A stretch of DNA of 64,000 nt from Clostridiales bacterium (GCA_018372435.1 JAHAJA010000016.1:19376-83375), one strand, 5' to 3'. Counted from the first letter of the stretch, positions 35,213 to 44,413 are shown. The notes: generated by a model from the letters alone, not told the origin. Numbers and translations are program-made.

Positions 35213-37204
35213 TTATTGTTTTTTTAAGTATTTGTCCATCCACTTTGTAATTTCTTTTAATCGACGTTCTCTATGAAGTGGTTTTCCAGAACGGCTTAAA
35301 TCATGGTTTTCACCCTTGAAGTAACAGAGTCTTGCATCAATACCACGGTCCATGAGAGCGGTATACATCTGCATACCTTCCGGCATTGGGCAGCGGTAGT
35401 CCTCATTAGAGTGAACGAATAGTGTCGGTGTAGTTACTTGATTTGCATATCGAAGAGGAGAGTGCCACCATAATTTCTCTTGTGTTTCATAGATGCTAGA
35501 GGCATTCTGATCTTCTGCAAAATAATATCCGATATCAGACGTTCCATAGAAGGAAATCCAGTTTGAAATCGAACGCTGTGAAGCGGCACATGCAAAACGA
35601 TTCGTATGTCCGATAATCCAGTTTGTCATAAATCCACCATAGGAACCGCCGGTAACACCAATACGGCTTGTATTAATCTGTGGGTATCTCTCTAATACAG
35701 CATCAGTGAAATCCATAATATTCTGGTAATCAACAGTACCGTATTTACCTCGAATATCTGCAAAATCACGACCACGGCCATCAGAACCCTTTGGATTGCA
35801 GAAGAATACAAAGTATCCTTCGTTCGCCCAGTATTGCATCTCATGATAGAATACCTCTCCATAAACGGTCTTTGGTCCACCGTGTATATCAAGTATCGCT
35901 GGGTATGTTTTGCTAGAATCATATCCATATGGACGTAGAACAAAGCCGTCTATGTCAAGGTCTCCAGATGTTATAGTGATTTTCTCTGGTGTTGCAACGT
36001 ATACATCGGATAAAACGTCAGAATTAAAAGTACTAATTTGCGTAAGAGCTTCACCAGTTAGATTGCAGGTATAGCATTCTTGTAATCTGTTATCATACAT
36101 ACCGATGCAAGTAATGGTATCGCTTGCGATTGTAAAACCGTCTACAGAACCTTCCTTTGTAAGAATAGGCGTAACCACACCATCCTTTGTTAGGGAATAG
36201 ATGTGAGAAGCATTTCTTCTAGTAGTAACAAAATATAATACGTTATTATACATCTTCATGGAAGAGGAACTACCGTAACGGCAATCACTTCCAACGGATG
36301 AATGTGTGCTTTCTTCATTCTCTGTCAGAAAAGTCATCTCTAGGGTTTGCTTATTAATTAGATAAAAATCAGTATTCTCATTGATACCATAACGATCACC
36401 TTTTGAAGCGAAGAGCACAATGCTATCGTCAAATGCTTCTATATGATTAATAAAATACTCTGTCCCATCATATAGTGCCGTAGTTTCCTTGGTTGTTATG
36501 TTATAACGGTAGAGGCAATCATATACTTCGCGTTTTTTTGTATAGTTAGCACCAGTGTAATAAATCATATCACCATCTATAATTGCTTGGGATACATCAA
36601 AAGTAGGTGAGGTGATGGCTTTGCATCTGTTTGTCTCAGCATTATATAGGAATAGTCTGGTGCGGGTTTTATTAATAAATCCGCCACCATTAAACCAGAA
36701 TGGAAGTTCATCTAATACCTCGTAATCCACTTCTTTTTCTCTTGACTTTGCTACCGCTTCTTTATCCTCTTTGCTCAAAAGGTAGTAATCTGGGTATGTA
36801 CAATCAATAGATCCTGTTACAAGATATAACCCTTTTTTTATTAATTGAAGTTTTTGCGCTGAAAATGGTAATTCGAAGGATTTCTTTGCTTCTCCACCGT
36901 GAATATTAATTTCATAGATAGGTGTGAATTCTTCTTTAGCAGCAACACGTTTCTTGTCTGCTTCGCTTCTTACGGAAGGAAAAAGAATGGTCTCATCATC
37001 TTTCCAGATAAAAGAACGCTCCTTCTCTAACGCGGTTAATTGGAAGAAGTCACCTTGCTCTTTAACCCATATATTACTGTTATAACAATTGTCTTCTGGA
37101 TTACAAGTAGAGACAGTAATAGCGGTAGCTGTTCCATTTGGTGATTGTGCGATTCCAGATAAAAATCGGTATTTAAAAAAATCATTTCTTTGTAATTGTT
37201 TCAT
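35213..37204 (-). CDS. S9 family (prolyl oligopeptidase/acylaminoacyl type) peptidase
   Basis: A 663-residue cytoplasmic serine peptidase. The first 400 residues form a beta-propeller; the last 250 are an alpha/beta hydrolase with Ser in GVTGGSYGGFM, Asp in VHSNEDYRCP and His in KGENHDLSRSGKPLHR. It cleaves short peptides. Transcribed alone from the minus strand and ends at the shared bidirectional terminator. The spacer 37205-37688 upstream holds a TATAAT box near 37291, an AACTATTC/GAATAGTT hairpin (37624-37663) and no other gene. Confidence 0.9.
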   Translation of the reverse strand: MKQLQRNDFFKYRFLSGIAQSPNGTATAITVSTCNPEDNCYNSNIWVKEQGDFFQLTALEKERSFIWKDDETILFPSVRSEADKKRVAAKEEFTPIYEINIHGGEAKKSFELPFSAQKLQLIKKGLYLVTGSIDCTYPDYYLLSKEDKEAVAKSREKEVDYEVLDELPFWFNGGGFINKTRTRLFLYNAETNRCKAITSPTFDVSQAIIDGDMIYYTGANYTKKREVYDCLYRYNITTKETTALYDGTEYFINHIEAFDDSIVLFASKGDRYGINENTDFYLINKQTLEMTFLTENEESTHSSVGSDCRYGSSSSMKMYNNVLYFVTTRRNASHIYSLTKDGVVTPILTKEGSVDGFTIASDTITCIGMYDNRLQECYTCNLTGEALTQISTFNSDVLSDVYVATPEKITITSGDLDIDGFVLRPYGYDSSKTYPAILDIHGGPKTVYGEVFYHEMQYWANEGYFVFFCNPKGSDGRGRDFADIRGKYGTVDYQNIMDFTDAVLERYPQINTSRIGVTGGSYGGFMTNWIIGHTNRFACAASQRSISNWISFYGTSDIGYYFAEDQNASSIYETQEKLWWHSPLRYANQVTTPTLFVHSNEDYRCPMPEGMQMYTALMDRGIDARLCYFKGENHDLSRSGKPLHRERRLKEITKWMDKYLKKQ

Positions 37205-37688
37205 AGAAATATCATCCTTTCTTGTGGTGGTAGTTTGATGCAGATGCCACCCTATCTCGATGGAAATTGCGATTGTAATTAATATGAGTTTATTATAATG
37301 TAAACTTCATAAAATAACCATGAGGGATATTACTATATTTTTGTGTATTCTTATAATTGATGTGCTACTTTGACCAACTAATAAGCATGTTATCAAGGTG
37401 TTATTAGTCATATTTTTAATTATCTAATTCGATAATTTTGAATATGGATTTCTAATTTCTTCAATTGTAATTTACACAAAAACATGGTAAGCTAGTGAAA
37501 GCTACTAATAACGTGAGAATTATACAAAAGATGCTATTTGAGATATTACATATAAGGGCATGTTATTTAGAGCATAATTGCGCTTAATTATCATATGTTT
37601 AGATAGTAATTAGGCAAAATTGTAACTATTCTGGAACCTTATCAAAGGGATCCCTGAATAGTTATCGAATCATATAAGAAAGGTTGTG

Positions 37689-38501
37689 ATGTTAGGGTTG
37701 GAAAAAAAGCTGACACTGTATGGCTTTAACAACCTCACAAAAACACTTAGCTTCAACATCTATGATGTTTGCTATGCAAAAAGTGAGCGAGAGCAAAAAG
37801 ATTATATCAGATATATTGACGAGCAATATAACTCGGACAGATTAACGAAGATATTATGTGAGGTAACCAATATGATTGGTGCACATATACTTAATATCTC
37901 TAAGCAGGATTATGAACCACAAGGAGCGAGTGTAAATATACTTATAGCAGAAGATTCGCTCGCAACGGAGAATATTGATGAATCCTGTAATTTAGGCAAA
38001 TATGTAACGGAAAAACGTGACATGGTACATGCTCATCTTGATAAGAGTCATGTAACGGTACATACCTTTCCTGAATATCATCCGGATAATGCAATTTCCA
38101 CTTTTCGTGTAGATATTGATGTATCTACGTGTGGTGAAGTATCACCACTAAACGCTTTAGATTACCTGATTTCAAGCTTTGACTCGGATATCATAACCAT
38201 TGATTACCGAGTACGTGGTTTTACGCGCGATGTTGAAGGTAAGAAGTTTTTTATTGACCATGATATTACTTCAATACAAAACTACATTGATGAGAAGACG
38301 CTTGGGCGTTATGATGCCATCGATGTGAATGTATATCAGTCTAATATTTTTCATACTAAGATGCTAATTAAAGAGATTGAATTGCAGAATTATCTATTCA
38401 ATCAAGATGCTTATGAACTTCCACCAAAACAAAGACTTGCCATATCTGACAGTCTACGCAAGGAAATGATTGAGATTTTTAGCGGTATGAATATCTACTA
38501 G
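37689..38501 (+). CDS. speD: S-adenosylmethionine decarboxylase proenzyme (bacterial class 1)
   Basis: Gives decarboxylated SAM, the aminopropyl donor for spermidine. The 270-residue E. coli-like type: LTLYGFNNLTKTLSFNIYD at the N-terminus, YEPQGASVNILI, the self-cleavage site LDKSHVTVHTFPE in which Ser becomes the pyruvoyl group, and VDIDVSTCGEVSPLNALDYL. Start taken at ATG 37689 behind AAGAAAGG; TTG 37698 is also possible. Directly followed, 9 bp later, by speA. Confidence 0.93.
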   Translation: MLGLEKKLTLYGFNNLTKTLSFNIYDVCYAKSEREQKDYIRYIDEQYNSDRLTKILCEVTNMIGAHILNISKQDYEPQGASVNILIAEDSLATENIDESCNLGKYVTEKRDMVHAHLDKSHVTVHTFPEYHPDNAISTFRVDIDVSTCGEVSPLNALDYLISSFDSDIITIDYRVRGFTRDVEGKKFFIDHDITSIQNYIDEKTLGRYDAIDVNVYQSNIFHTKMLIKEIELQNYLFNQDAYELPPKQRLAISDSLRKEMIEIFSGMNIY

Positions 38502-38510
38502 GAGGAAATC

Positions 38511-39965
38511 ATGGAAAAACTATCACAAGAACGTATGCCTTTATATGAGGCTCTAAAACAACATGATTCCAAAAGGATTGCCCATTTTGACGTACCTGGA
38601 CATAAGGGGGGACGAGGAAACAAGGAGTTAAAGCATTTCCTTGGAGAGACTTGTCTTCGCCTTGATGTCAATTCAATGAAACCGCTTGATAATCTGTGTC
38701 ATCCTGTATCGGTTATAAAGGAAGCACAAGAATTAGCAGCGGAAGCATTTGGTGCAGATGAGGCATTCTTTATCGTGAACGGAACAACGGCTGCAGTGCA
38801 AGCGATGGTTATGGCTACTTGTAAGGCAGGTGATAAGATTATTATGCCTAGGAATGTACACCGTAGTGCGATTAACGCATTAGTTGTATGTGGAGCATTA
38901 CCAATCTACATTAATCCTGGTATTAATAAGGAACTTGGAATACCTCTTGGTATGTCGGTGAAAGACGTAGAAGAGGCTATTAATAGTAATCCAGAGGCGA
39001 AAGCAATTCTGGTTAACAATCCAACCTATTATGGTATCTGTTCTGATCTTGGGCAAATTGTTGCCTTGGCGCATGAACATAATATGCTTGTATTAGTTGA
39101 TGAAGCCCATGGAACACATTTTTACTTTGGTGAAGACATGCCAGTTTCGGCTATGGCAGCAGGTGCTGACATGGCTGCTGTTAGTATGCATAAAACGGGT
39201 GGTTCCCTTACCCAAAGTTCCATTCTATTATGCAACAAGAGCATGAATGCAGATTATGTAAGACAAGTTATTAATCTTACGCAGACAACAAGCGGTTCTT
39301 ATCTTTTGATGTCTTCTCTTGATATAGCAAGGAAGAATCTTAGTTTGAACGGTAAGGAGATGTTTCGTAAGACCGTAGAGTTTGCACAATATGCTAGAGA
39401 TGAGATTAATAAATTAGGTGGCTATTATGCATTCGCCGAGGAACTTACTGATGGTGATGCAGTATATGCTTTTGATAAAACGAAATTATCCATTCATACA
39501 AGAGCGGTTGGACTTGCTGGTATCGAAGTGTATGACTTACTTCGTGACGAATATGATATTCAAATTGAATTCGGAGATATCGGAAACATCCTAGCAATTG
39601 TTTCAGCGGGAGATCGTAATCTGGAAATAGAACGATTGATTTCTGCTTTATCTGAGATTAAGAGACTATATGAAAAGGATAAAACAGGTCTATTTGACCA
39701 TGAATATATTAACCCAGATGTCGTTATGGCTCCACAACAAGCATTCTATGGAGAGAAGCACTCTGTTCCAATCATAGAAAGTGCGGGTGAAATCTGTGGA
39801 GAGTTTGTAATGTGTTATCCACCGGGAATCCCTATCTTAGCACCAGGTGAAAGAATCACAGAAGATATTGTGAACTATATCCTATATGCAAAGGAAAAAG
39901 GTTGCTTTATGACGGGTACACAAGATATGAAAATTGAGAATATAAACGTAGTTACAAAAAGTTAG
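38511..39965 (+). CDS. speA: Arginine/ornithine/lysine decarboxylase (Gram-positive SpeA type)
   Basis: A 484-residue PLP-dependent fold-I decarboxylase. PLP Lys is in AAVSMHKTGGSLTQSS; DEAHGTHFYF holds the cofactor-contacting Asp and His; N-terminal HFDVPGHKGG binds substrate. It lacks the N-terminal wing domain of the E. coli inducible enzymes and matches the short Bacillus SpeA form. Arginine is the likely substrate because aguA/aguB for agmatine use are close, but lysine or ornithine cannot be excluded. Co-transcribed with speD. Confidence 0.88.
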   Translation: MEKLSQERMPLYEALKQHDSKRIAHFDVPGHKGGRGNKELKHFLGETCLRLDVNSMKPLDNLCHPVSVIKEAQELAAEAFGADEAFFIVNGTTAAVQAMVMATCKAGDKIIMPRNVHRSAINALVVCGALPIYINPGINKELGIPLGMSVKDVEEAINSNPEAKAILVNNPTYYGICSDLGQIVALAHEHNMLVLVDEAHGTHFYFGEDMPVSAMAAGADMAAVSMHKTGGSLTQSSILLCNKSMNADYVRQVINLTQTTSGSYLLMSSLDIARKNLSLNGKEMFRKTVEFAQYARDEINKLGGYYAFAEELTDGDAVYAFDKTKLSIHTRAVGLAGIEVYDLLRDEYDIQIEFGDIGNILAIVSAGDRNLEIERLISALSEIKRLYEKDKTGLFDHEYINPDVVMAPQQAFYGEKHSVPIIESAGEICGEFVMCYPPGIPILAPGERITEDIVNYILYAKEKGCFMTGTQDMKIENINVVTKS

Positions 39966-40011
39966 GAACTGATAGTAAGGAAGGCAATTCGATTTGATAA
40001 GCTGACCTATG

Positions 40012-40052
40012 TAATTGCGAGATTCTCAGTATCCTCAAAGAATTTCGCAATT
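40012..40052. repeat. Mini-palindrome element (family P, copy b)
   Basis: AATTGCGAGATTCT (40012-40025) pairs with AGAATTTCGCAATT (40039-40052) with one mismatch. The arm sequence AATTGCGA-A/GA is shared with the other family P copies. It sits between speA and speE. Confidence 0.5.
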
Positions 40053-40085
40053 ATTAGTTGTGAATAAGAGGAAGGAATGACGTTA

Positions 40086-40940
40086 ATGGAACTATGGTTT
40101 ACAGAGGAACATACAAAGAATGTTCGATTCTCCATTAAGGTAGATAAGCAGCTTGTTAGTAGACAAGGAGACTTTCAAAGAATCGATGTATTCGAAACAA
40201 AGGAATTCGGTAAAGTACTAACCTTAGACGGGTTTCTTATGGTTACGGAGAAAGATGAGTTCATCTATCATGAGATGATTACACATGTACCAATGGCAGT
40301 AAATCCAGATATTAAGAAGGTATTAGTAATTGGTGCAGGAGATGGTGGAACCATACGTGAATTAACCAGATATGAGAAGATAGAGCATATCGATATGGTT
40401 GAGATTGATAGAGAAGTAGTTACTGTATGTAAAGAATATCTGCCACAAACTGCGTGCAAATTAGAGGATGAGAGGGTTCACATTCATTATGAAGATGGTT
40501 TGAAGTTCGTAAGAAAGCCAGTGAATGAATATGATTTAATCATTGTAGATTCTACAGATCCTTTTGGGCCAGGAGAAGGGCTTTTTACAAAGGAATTCTA
40601 CGGAAATTGTTTTAAAGCTTTAACAGAGAGAGGAATTCTAATCAATCAACATGAAAGTCCTTATTATGAGAATGATATGAAAGCGATGCAGCGTGCGCAT
40701 AAGCATATCAAATCCGTATTCCCTATAAGTACGGTTTATCAGATGCATATACCAACGTATCCATCGGGTCATTGGCTATTCGGTTTTGCTTCAAAAGGTT
40801 TATCACCAACAAAGGATCTGAATGCTGAGAAGTGGAATGGGTTAGGTCTTAGGACAAAGTACTATAATACTAATTTACACCTTGGAGCATTCGCATTACC
40901 GAATTATGTGATGGAATTACTTGAGGAAAGTAGCCTATGA
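40086..40940 (+). CDS. speE: Spermidine synthase
   Basis: Transfers aminopropyl from decarboxylated SAM to putrescine. 284 residues with the nucleotide-binding VLVIGAGDGGTIRELTRYE, HYEDGLKF and the catalytic region VDSTDPFGPGEGLFTKEFY. Start set at ATG 40086, ten bases after GAGGAAGG; an in-frame ATG at 40077 overlaps the ribosome site. Its last four bases overlap the next gene (ATGA), which indicates coupling. Confidence 0.94.
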   Translation: MELWFTEEHTKNVRFSIKVDKQLVSRQGDFQRIDVFETKEFGKVLTLDGFLMVTEKDEFIYHEMITHVPMAVNPDIKKVLVIGAGDGGTIRELTRYEKIEHIDMVEIDREVVTVCKEYLPQTACKLEDERVHIHYEDGLKFVRKPVNEYDLIIVDSTDPFGPGEGLFTKEFYGNCFKALTERGILINQHESPYYENDMKAMQRAHKHIKSVFPISTVYQMHIPTYPSGHWLFGFASKGLSPTKDLNAEKWNGLGLRTKYYNTNLHLGAFALPNYVMELLEESSL

Positions 40941-41185
40941 ATAAGGTAAAAGTATCTGTAACAGAAAGCAGGTGTAGAGGTGGATACCTGAAGAAGGGGG
41001 ATATATTTATCGTGGATGATTTGTGCCCTCCAATTTGTCATGAATTATGGAACAATATATATCCATCGTTATATGCGATTAAGAATGGTGCAACACTTGA
41101 TTATGGGACAGAACGTAGAAGAATGTTTGAAGCAAAATGCCCTGATGAAGGGAGAGTTTGTGTACACTGTGAGGTATGTGACTAG
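40937..41185 (+). CDS. TIGR04076 family small Cys-rich protein
   Basis: 82 residues, beginning MNKVKVSVTESRCRGGYLKKGD, with CPPICHELWNNIYPSLYAIKNGA in the middle and a C-terminal DEGRVCVHCEVCD. Six cysteines (RCRG, LCPPIC, KCPDEG, CVHCEVC) suggest metal or disulphide chemistry. This matches the uncharacterised TIGR04076 family. Its 4-bp overlap with speE places it in the polyamine operon; a function there is inference only. Confidence 0.75.
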   Translation: MNKVKVSVTESRCRGGYLKKGDIFIVDDLCPPICHELWNNIYPSLYAIKNGATLDYGTERRRMFEAKCPDEGRVCVHCEVCD

Positions 41186-41334
41186 ATAAAATAGCCAGTA
41201 CAGTACTGACGTGTTCAGATAGGTTTCTTATGAATATAGCAATTATCTACTCTAAATAAAGTTCTATATGTGCGAAATTTAAGTAAGTAAAAGAAAAATA
41301 ATAACGATAAATAATACTATTAGAAAAGGAGGAA

Positions 41335-41388
41335 GGAACCACATGAGTGGTTATCAACGTGGGGTAATCACTTAAGATGGTGGGTTCC
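41335..41388 (+). promoter_or_regulatory. Two-tier hairpin covering the ribosome site of the carboxyspermidine dehydrogenase gene
   Basis: The outer stem pairs GGAACC-AC (41335-41342) with GT-G-GGTTCC (41380-41388, one G bulged). The inner stem pairs AGTGGTTA (41346-41353) with TAATCACT (41365-41372, one G.T). The only ribosome-site-like sequence for the ATG at 41399, GGTGGG (41379-41384), is inside the outer stem. A small ORF is translated through the structure (next entry). Confidence 0.55.
41343..41375 (+). CDS. Predicted leader peptide MSGYQRGVIT
   Basis: A ten-residue ORF with a near-perfect ribosome site, AAAGGAGG (41325-41332), ten bases before its ATG, and stop TAA at 41373-41375. 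It ends 23 bases before the main start codon. It runs through the hairpin that hides the downstream ribosome site, so translating it would open the hairpin and allow initiation at 41399. The peptide has no obvious codon run of one amino acid. Existence is inferred from the strong ribosome site and geometry. Confidence 0.5.
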   Translation: MSGYQRGVIT

Positions 41389-41398
41389 AAACATATAT

Positions 41399-42598
41399 AT
41401 GGGAAAAGCGTTAATCATAGGTGCTGGTGGAGTTGCCAGCGTAGTAGTTCATAAATGTTGTCAAAACTCAGAGGTATTCGAAGAAATCTGTATCGCAAGT
41501 AGAACAAAATCAAAGTGCGATGCGTTAAAAGACAAATTAGATGGTGGAAAGACAAAAATTACAACTGCACAGGTAGATGCAGATAATGTAGAGGAATTAG
41601 TAGCATTAATTAAAGAGGTAAAACCTGATCTTGTAATTAATGTGGCACTTCCATATCAAGATCTTACAATTATGGATGCATGTTTAGCTACTAAAGTAGA
41701 TTATATGGATACTGCAAATTATGAGCCATTAGATACAGCTAAATTTGAATACAAGTGGCAATGGGACTATAGAGAACGTTTTGAAAAAGCAGGAATCACA
41801 GCTTTACTTGGTTGTGGCTTTGACCCAGGTGTAACAGGTGTATTCTCTGCTTATGCAATGAAACATTACTTTGATGAGATTCATGAAATCGATATCCTTG
41901 ACTGTAATGGTGGAGACCATGGTTATCCTTTCGCAACAAACTTCAATCCTGAAATCAACATTCGTGAAGTATCTGCTAAGGGTAGTTACTGGGAGAATGG
42001 TGAATGGATTGAGACAGAACCTATGGAAATCAAGAGAGTATATAACTTCGATCAAGTGGGAGAGAAAGATATGTACCTTCTTCACCATGAAGAGTTAGAG
42101 TCTTTAGGAATTAATATTAAGGGAATTAAGAGAATCCGTTTCTTTATGACCTTCGGACAAAGCTACTTAACACACCTTAAATGCCTTGAGAATGTAGGGA
42201 TGACTTCAATCGAACCAATTGATTTCGAAGGTAAGAAGATTGTTCCATTACAATTTTTAAAAGCAGTTTTACCAGACCCTGCGTCATTAGGACCAAGAAC
42301 AGTTGGTAAAACGAACATTGGTTGTATCTTCAAAGGTATTAAAGATGGTCAAGAGAAGACTTACTATGTATATAATGTATGTGATCATCAGGAGTGTTAC
42401 AAAGAAGTTGGTTCGCAAGCAATCTCCTATACAACAGGTGTTCCAGCGATGATAGGTGCTGCCATGGTTATGACGGGTAAATGGAAGAAACCAGGTGTAT
42501 TCAACGTAGAGGAATTTGATCCAGATCCATTCATGGAAGCCTTGAATAAATATGGACTTCCTTGGATTGAAGATTTCAACCCAACACTCGTGGATTAA
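41399..42598 (+). CDS. Carboxynorspermidine/carboxyspermidine dehydrogenase (saccharopine dehydrogenase family)
   Basis: A 399-residue NADPH enzyme. Rossmann motif IIGAGGVASVVVHKC at the N-terminus, VNVALPYQDLTIMDACL, and the C-terminal catalytic domain with GCGFDPGVTGVFSAYA and DHGYPFATNFNPEIN. It condenses aspartate semialdehyde with putrescine (giving carboxyspermidine) or with diaminopropane (giving carboxynorspermidine). With nspC downstream it provides a second route to spermidine. It has no strong ribosome site of its own; see the leader hairpin. Confidence 0.92.
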   Translation: MGKALIIGAGGVASVVVHKCCQNSEVFEEICIASRTKSKCDALKDKLDGGKTKITTAQVDADNVEELVALIKEVKPDLVINVALPYQDLTIMDACLATKVDYMDTANYEPLDTAKFEYKWQWDYRERFEKAGITALLGCGFDPGVTGVFSAYAMKHYFDEIHEIDILDCNGGDHGYPFATNFNPEINIREVSAKGSYWENGEWIETEPMEIKRVYNFDQVGEKDMYLLHHEELESLGINIKGIKRIRFFMTFGQSYLTHLKCLENVGMTSIEPIDFEGKKIVPLQFLKAVLPDPASLGPRTVGKTNIGCIFKGIKDGQEKTYYVYNVCDHQECYKEVGSQAISYTTGVPAMIGAAMVMTGKWKKPGVFNVEEFDPDPFMEALNKYGLPWIEDFNPTLVD

Positions 42599-42607
42599 TA
42601 TGAGGAC

Positions 42608-42886
42608 GCAAAACTCTATTATGTTTTCGAAGCTTCTTAACTAACGGACTATGACACAAAACACACTACGCACCTAAGTACTTCTAAGTGTGTACGTAAA
42701 GTGTATTATGAGATACGGAACCGCCGGCGATTCGGCATCCATGCCTTAGCGCACGGCTGGCACGGCGTCCTTGCCTCACCTTCCTAGATTCTTAAGTACA
42801 CACTAATAAGTACTAAGGTGTTTCGCTATTGTTTTTTAGTCATAGTACGTCATTTAAGAAGCCAGGTTACATTAAGAGAGTTTTGC
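42608..42886. mobile_element. MITE-like 279-bp imperfect palindrome
   Basis: The ends form long inverted repeats: GCAAAACTCT near 42608 with AGAGTTTTGC at 42877-42886, and CTTCTTAA...ACTATGAC (42633-42654) with GTCATAGT...TTAAGAAG (42840-42861). A second pair lies inside: ACCTAAGTACTTCTAAGTG (from 42671) with its near-complement around 42790-42821. The centre is GC-rich (CCGCCGGCGATTCGGC). There is no coding potential, and part of it recurs at 31480-31536. No certain target duplication was found. The remainder to 43038 is AT-rich leader of nspC. Confidence 0.65.
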
Positions 42887-43038
42887 TGTTTACTCATGTA
42901 GTGAAAAATAGAGGGATTTATAGATGTCCTTAAGCAATTTAAGTAACTATCTAAGAGTATGACTTTTTAGAGCGTTAACTTAGGTTACTAGTATAAAGGA
43001 TGTAATTATATTTAGAGATAGATAAGGATGCGGATTTC

Positions 43039-44247
43039 ATGAATCAATTTGACAAAGATAGAAATGTTGTAATATATGAGGGAATAGAGATTTCTATAGA
43101 GGTTATTAAACAACTTCCTACTCCTTCTTATGTTGTTATCGAAGAACTTGTTGAACGTAATGCACAGATTCTAGAGGGGGTTATTAAGAGAACTGGTTGT
43201 AAGATTCTTTTGGCACAGAAAGCTTTCTCTATGTTTTCGGTATATCCGTTATTAGCGAAGTATCTAAGTGGTACAACGGCAAGTGGTTTATTCGAAGCTA
43301 AGCTTGGAAGGGAAGAGTTTGGTAAAGAAGTTCATATCTATTCACCTGCATATAAGGAAGAAGAATTCGATGAGATACTAAGCATTAGTGATCATATTGT
43401 GTTTAACTCCTTTGAACAGTGGATAACTTATAAGAATCGAGTACAGTCTGTGGATAAACAGGTATCGTGTGGACTACGAATTAATCCTGAATATTCTGAA
43501 GTGGATGTTGATTTATACAATCCATGTTTTGAATATTCGAGATTTGGTGTTACCCTTAAGCGATTAGAAGAGGAAATTGAGAAAAATCCAGATGCTCTAG
43601 ATGGTTTAGAAGGATTTCACTTCCATGCCATGTGTGAACAAGGCGCTGATGTATTAGAACGTGTTCTTAAGGCAGTGGAGGAGAAGTTCTCGCCGTATAT
43701 GAAACAGTTGAGATGGATTAATTTCGGTGGTGGGCATCATATTACGAAGCCGGATTATGATATTGCATTATTAGAAAAGCTGATTGTACAAATGAAAGAT
43801 AAGTATGATGTGGAAGTCTATCTTGAGCCTGGAGAAGCGGTTGGAGTAGATACAGGGGTATTGGTCACGAAAGTGCTTGATTTTATAGAGAATGGAATGG
43901 ACATCGCATTGTTAGATACTTCAGCAGCGTGCCATATGCCAGATGTACTAGAGATGCCATACCGTCCACAAATTATAGGTGCTGACGAACCTAGAAAATT
44001 AAAATATACGTATCGTTTGTCTAGTTCAACATGTCTGTCAGGAGATGTAATTGGAGATTATTCTTTTGATGAACCATTGCTAAAGGGGGACAGACTTTTG
44101 TTCTGCGATATGTCCCACTATTCCATGGTTAAGAATAATACGTTCAATGGTATTAATTTACCTTCAATTGTATTGTATAGTAGAGAAAGAGGAATAGAAG
44201 TTATTAAAACCTTTGGTTACGAGGACTTTAAAGGAAGGTTATCATAG
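43039..44247 (+). CDS. nspC: Carboxynorspermidine/carboxyspermidine decarboxylase
   Basis: A 402-residue PLP enzyme of the alanine-racemase fold. PLP Lys is in ILLAQKAFSMFSVYP; other family segments are EGFHFHAMCEQGAD, INFGGGHHITKPDYD, YLEPGEAVG, and the C-terminal RLSSSTCLSGDVIGDYSF with the catalytic Cys. It decarboxylates carboxyspermidine to spermidine (or carboxynorspermidine to norspermidine). Separated from its partner dehydrogenase by the MITE-like element. Confidence 0.93.
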   Translation: MNQFDKDRNVVIYEGIEISIEVIKQLPTPSYVVIEELVERNAQILEGVIKRTGCKILLAQKAFSMFSVYPLLAKYLSGTTASGLFEAKLGREEFGKEVHIYSPAYKEEEFDEILSISDHIVFNSFEQWITYKNRVQSVDKQVSCGLRINPEYSEVDVDLYNPCFEYSRFGVTLKRLEEEIEKNPDALDGLEGFHFHAMCEQGADVLERVLKAVEEKFSPYMKQLRWINFGGGHHITKPDYDIALLEKLIVQMKDKYDVEVYLEPGEAVGVDTGVLVTKVLDFIENGMDIALLDTSAACHMPDVLEMPYRPQIIGADEPRKLKYTYRLSSSTCLSGDVIGDYSFDEPLLKGDRLLFCDMSHYSMVKNNTFNGINLPSIVLYSRERGIEVIKTFGYEDFKGRLS

Positions 44248-44256
44248 GTGGGGGAT

Positions 44257-44298
44257 TTTTAGTTTCTCGCCATTACAAAAAGTTTCGCAATTGACTAG
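44257..44298. repeat. Mini-palindrome element (family P, copy c, one arm)
   Basis: CGCCATTACAAAAAGTTTC followed by GCAATTGACTAG matches the right arm of the copy at 56322-56388 with a few substitutions. The left arm is degenerate, so it looks like a decayed copy. It lies right after nspC. Confidence 0.5.
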
Positions 44299-44314
44299 GG
44301 TTTAGTTTTAATAG

Positions 44315-44365
44315 AAAGGAGCTACTACCGAGCTAACACATTGCTAGTTTGGTAATAGCTCCTTT
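44315..44365. terminator. Terminator after nspC, probably bidirectional
   Basis: AAAGGAGCTA (44315-44324) pairs with TAGCTCCTTT (44356-44365); the inner part TACC/GGTA and AGCTAA/TTGCTAG continues the stem. T-rich sequence follows on the plus side; a minus-strand gene converges from the other side. Confidence 0.8.
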
Positions 44366-44413
44366 ATTTAATATGTAGAAAAATCGTGAGTATGCCTTCT
44401 TTGGTTCATATGC

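Noticed and set aside
37205..37688. Possible riboswitch upstream of speD
   Set aside because: Only one short hairpin (37624-37663) is visible and no known aptamer motif (for example of the SAM families) can be recognised.
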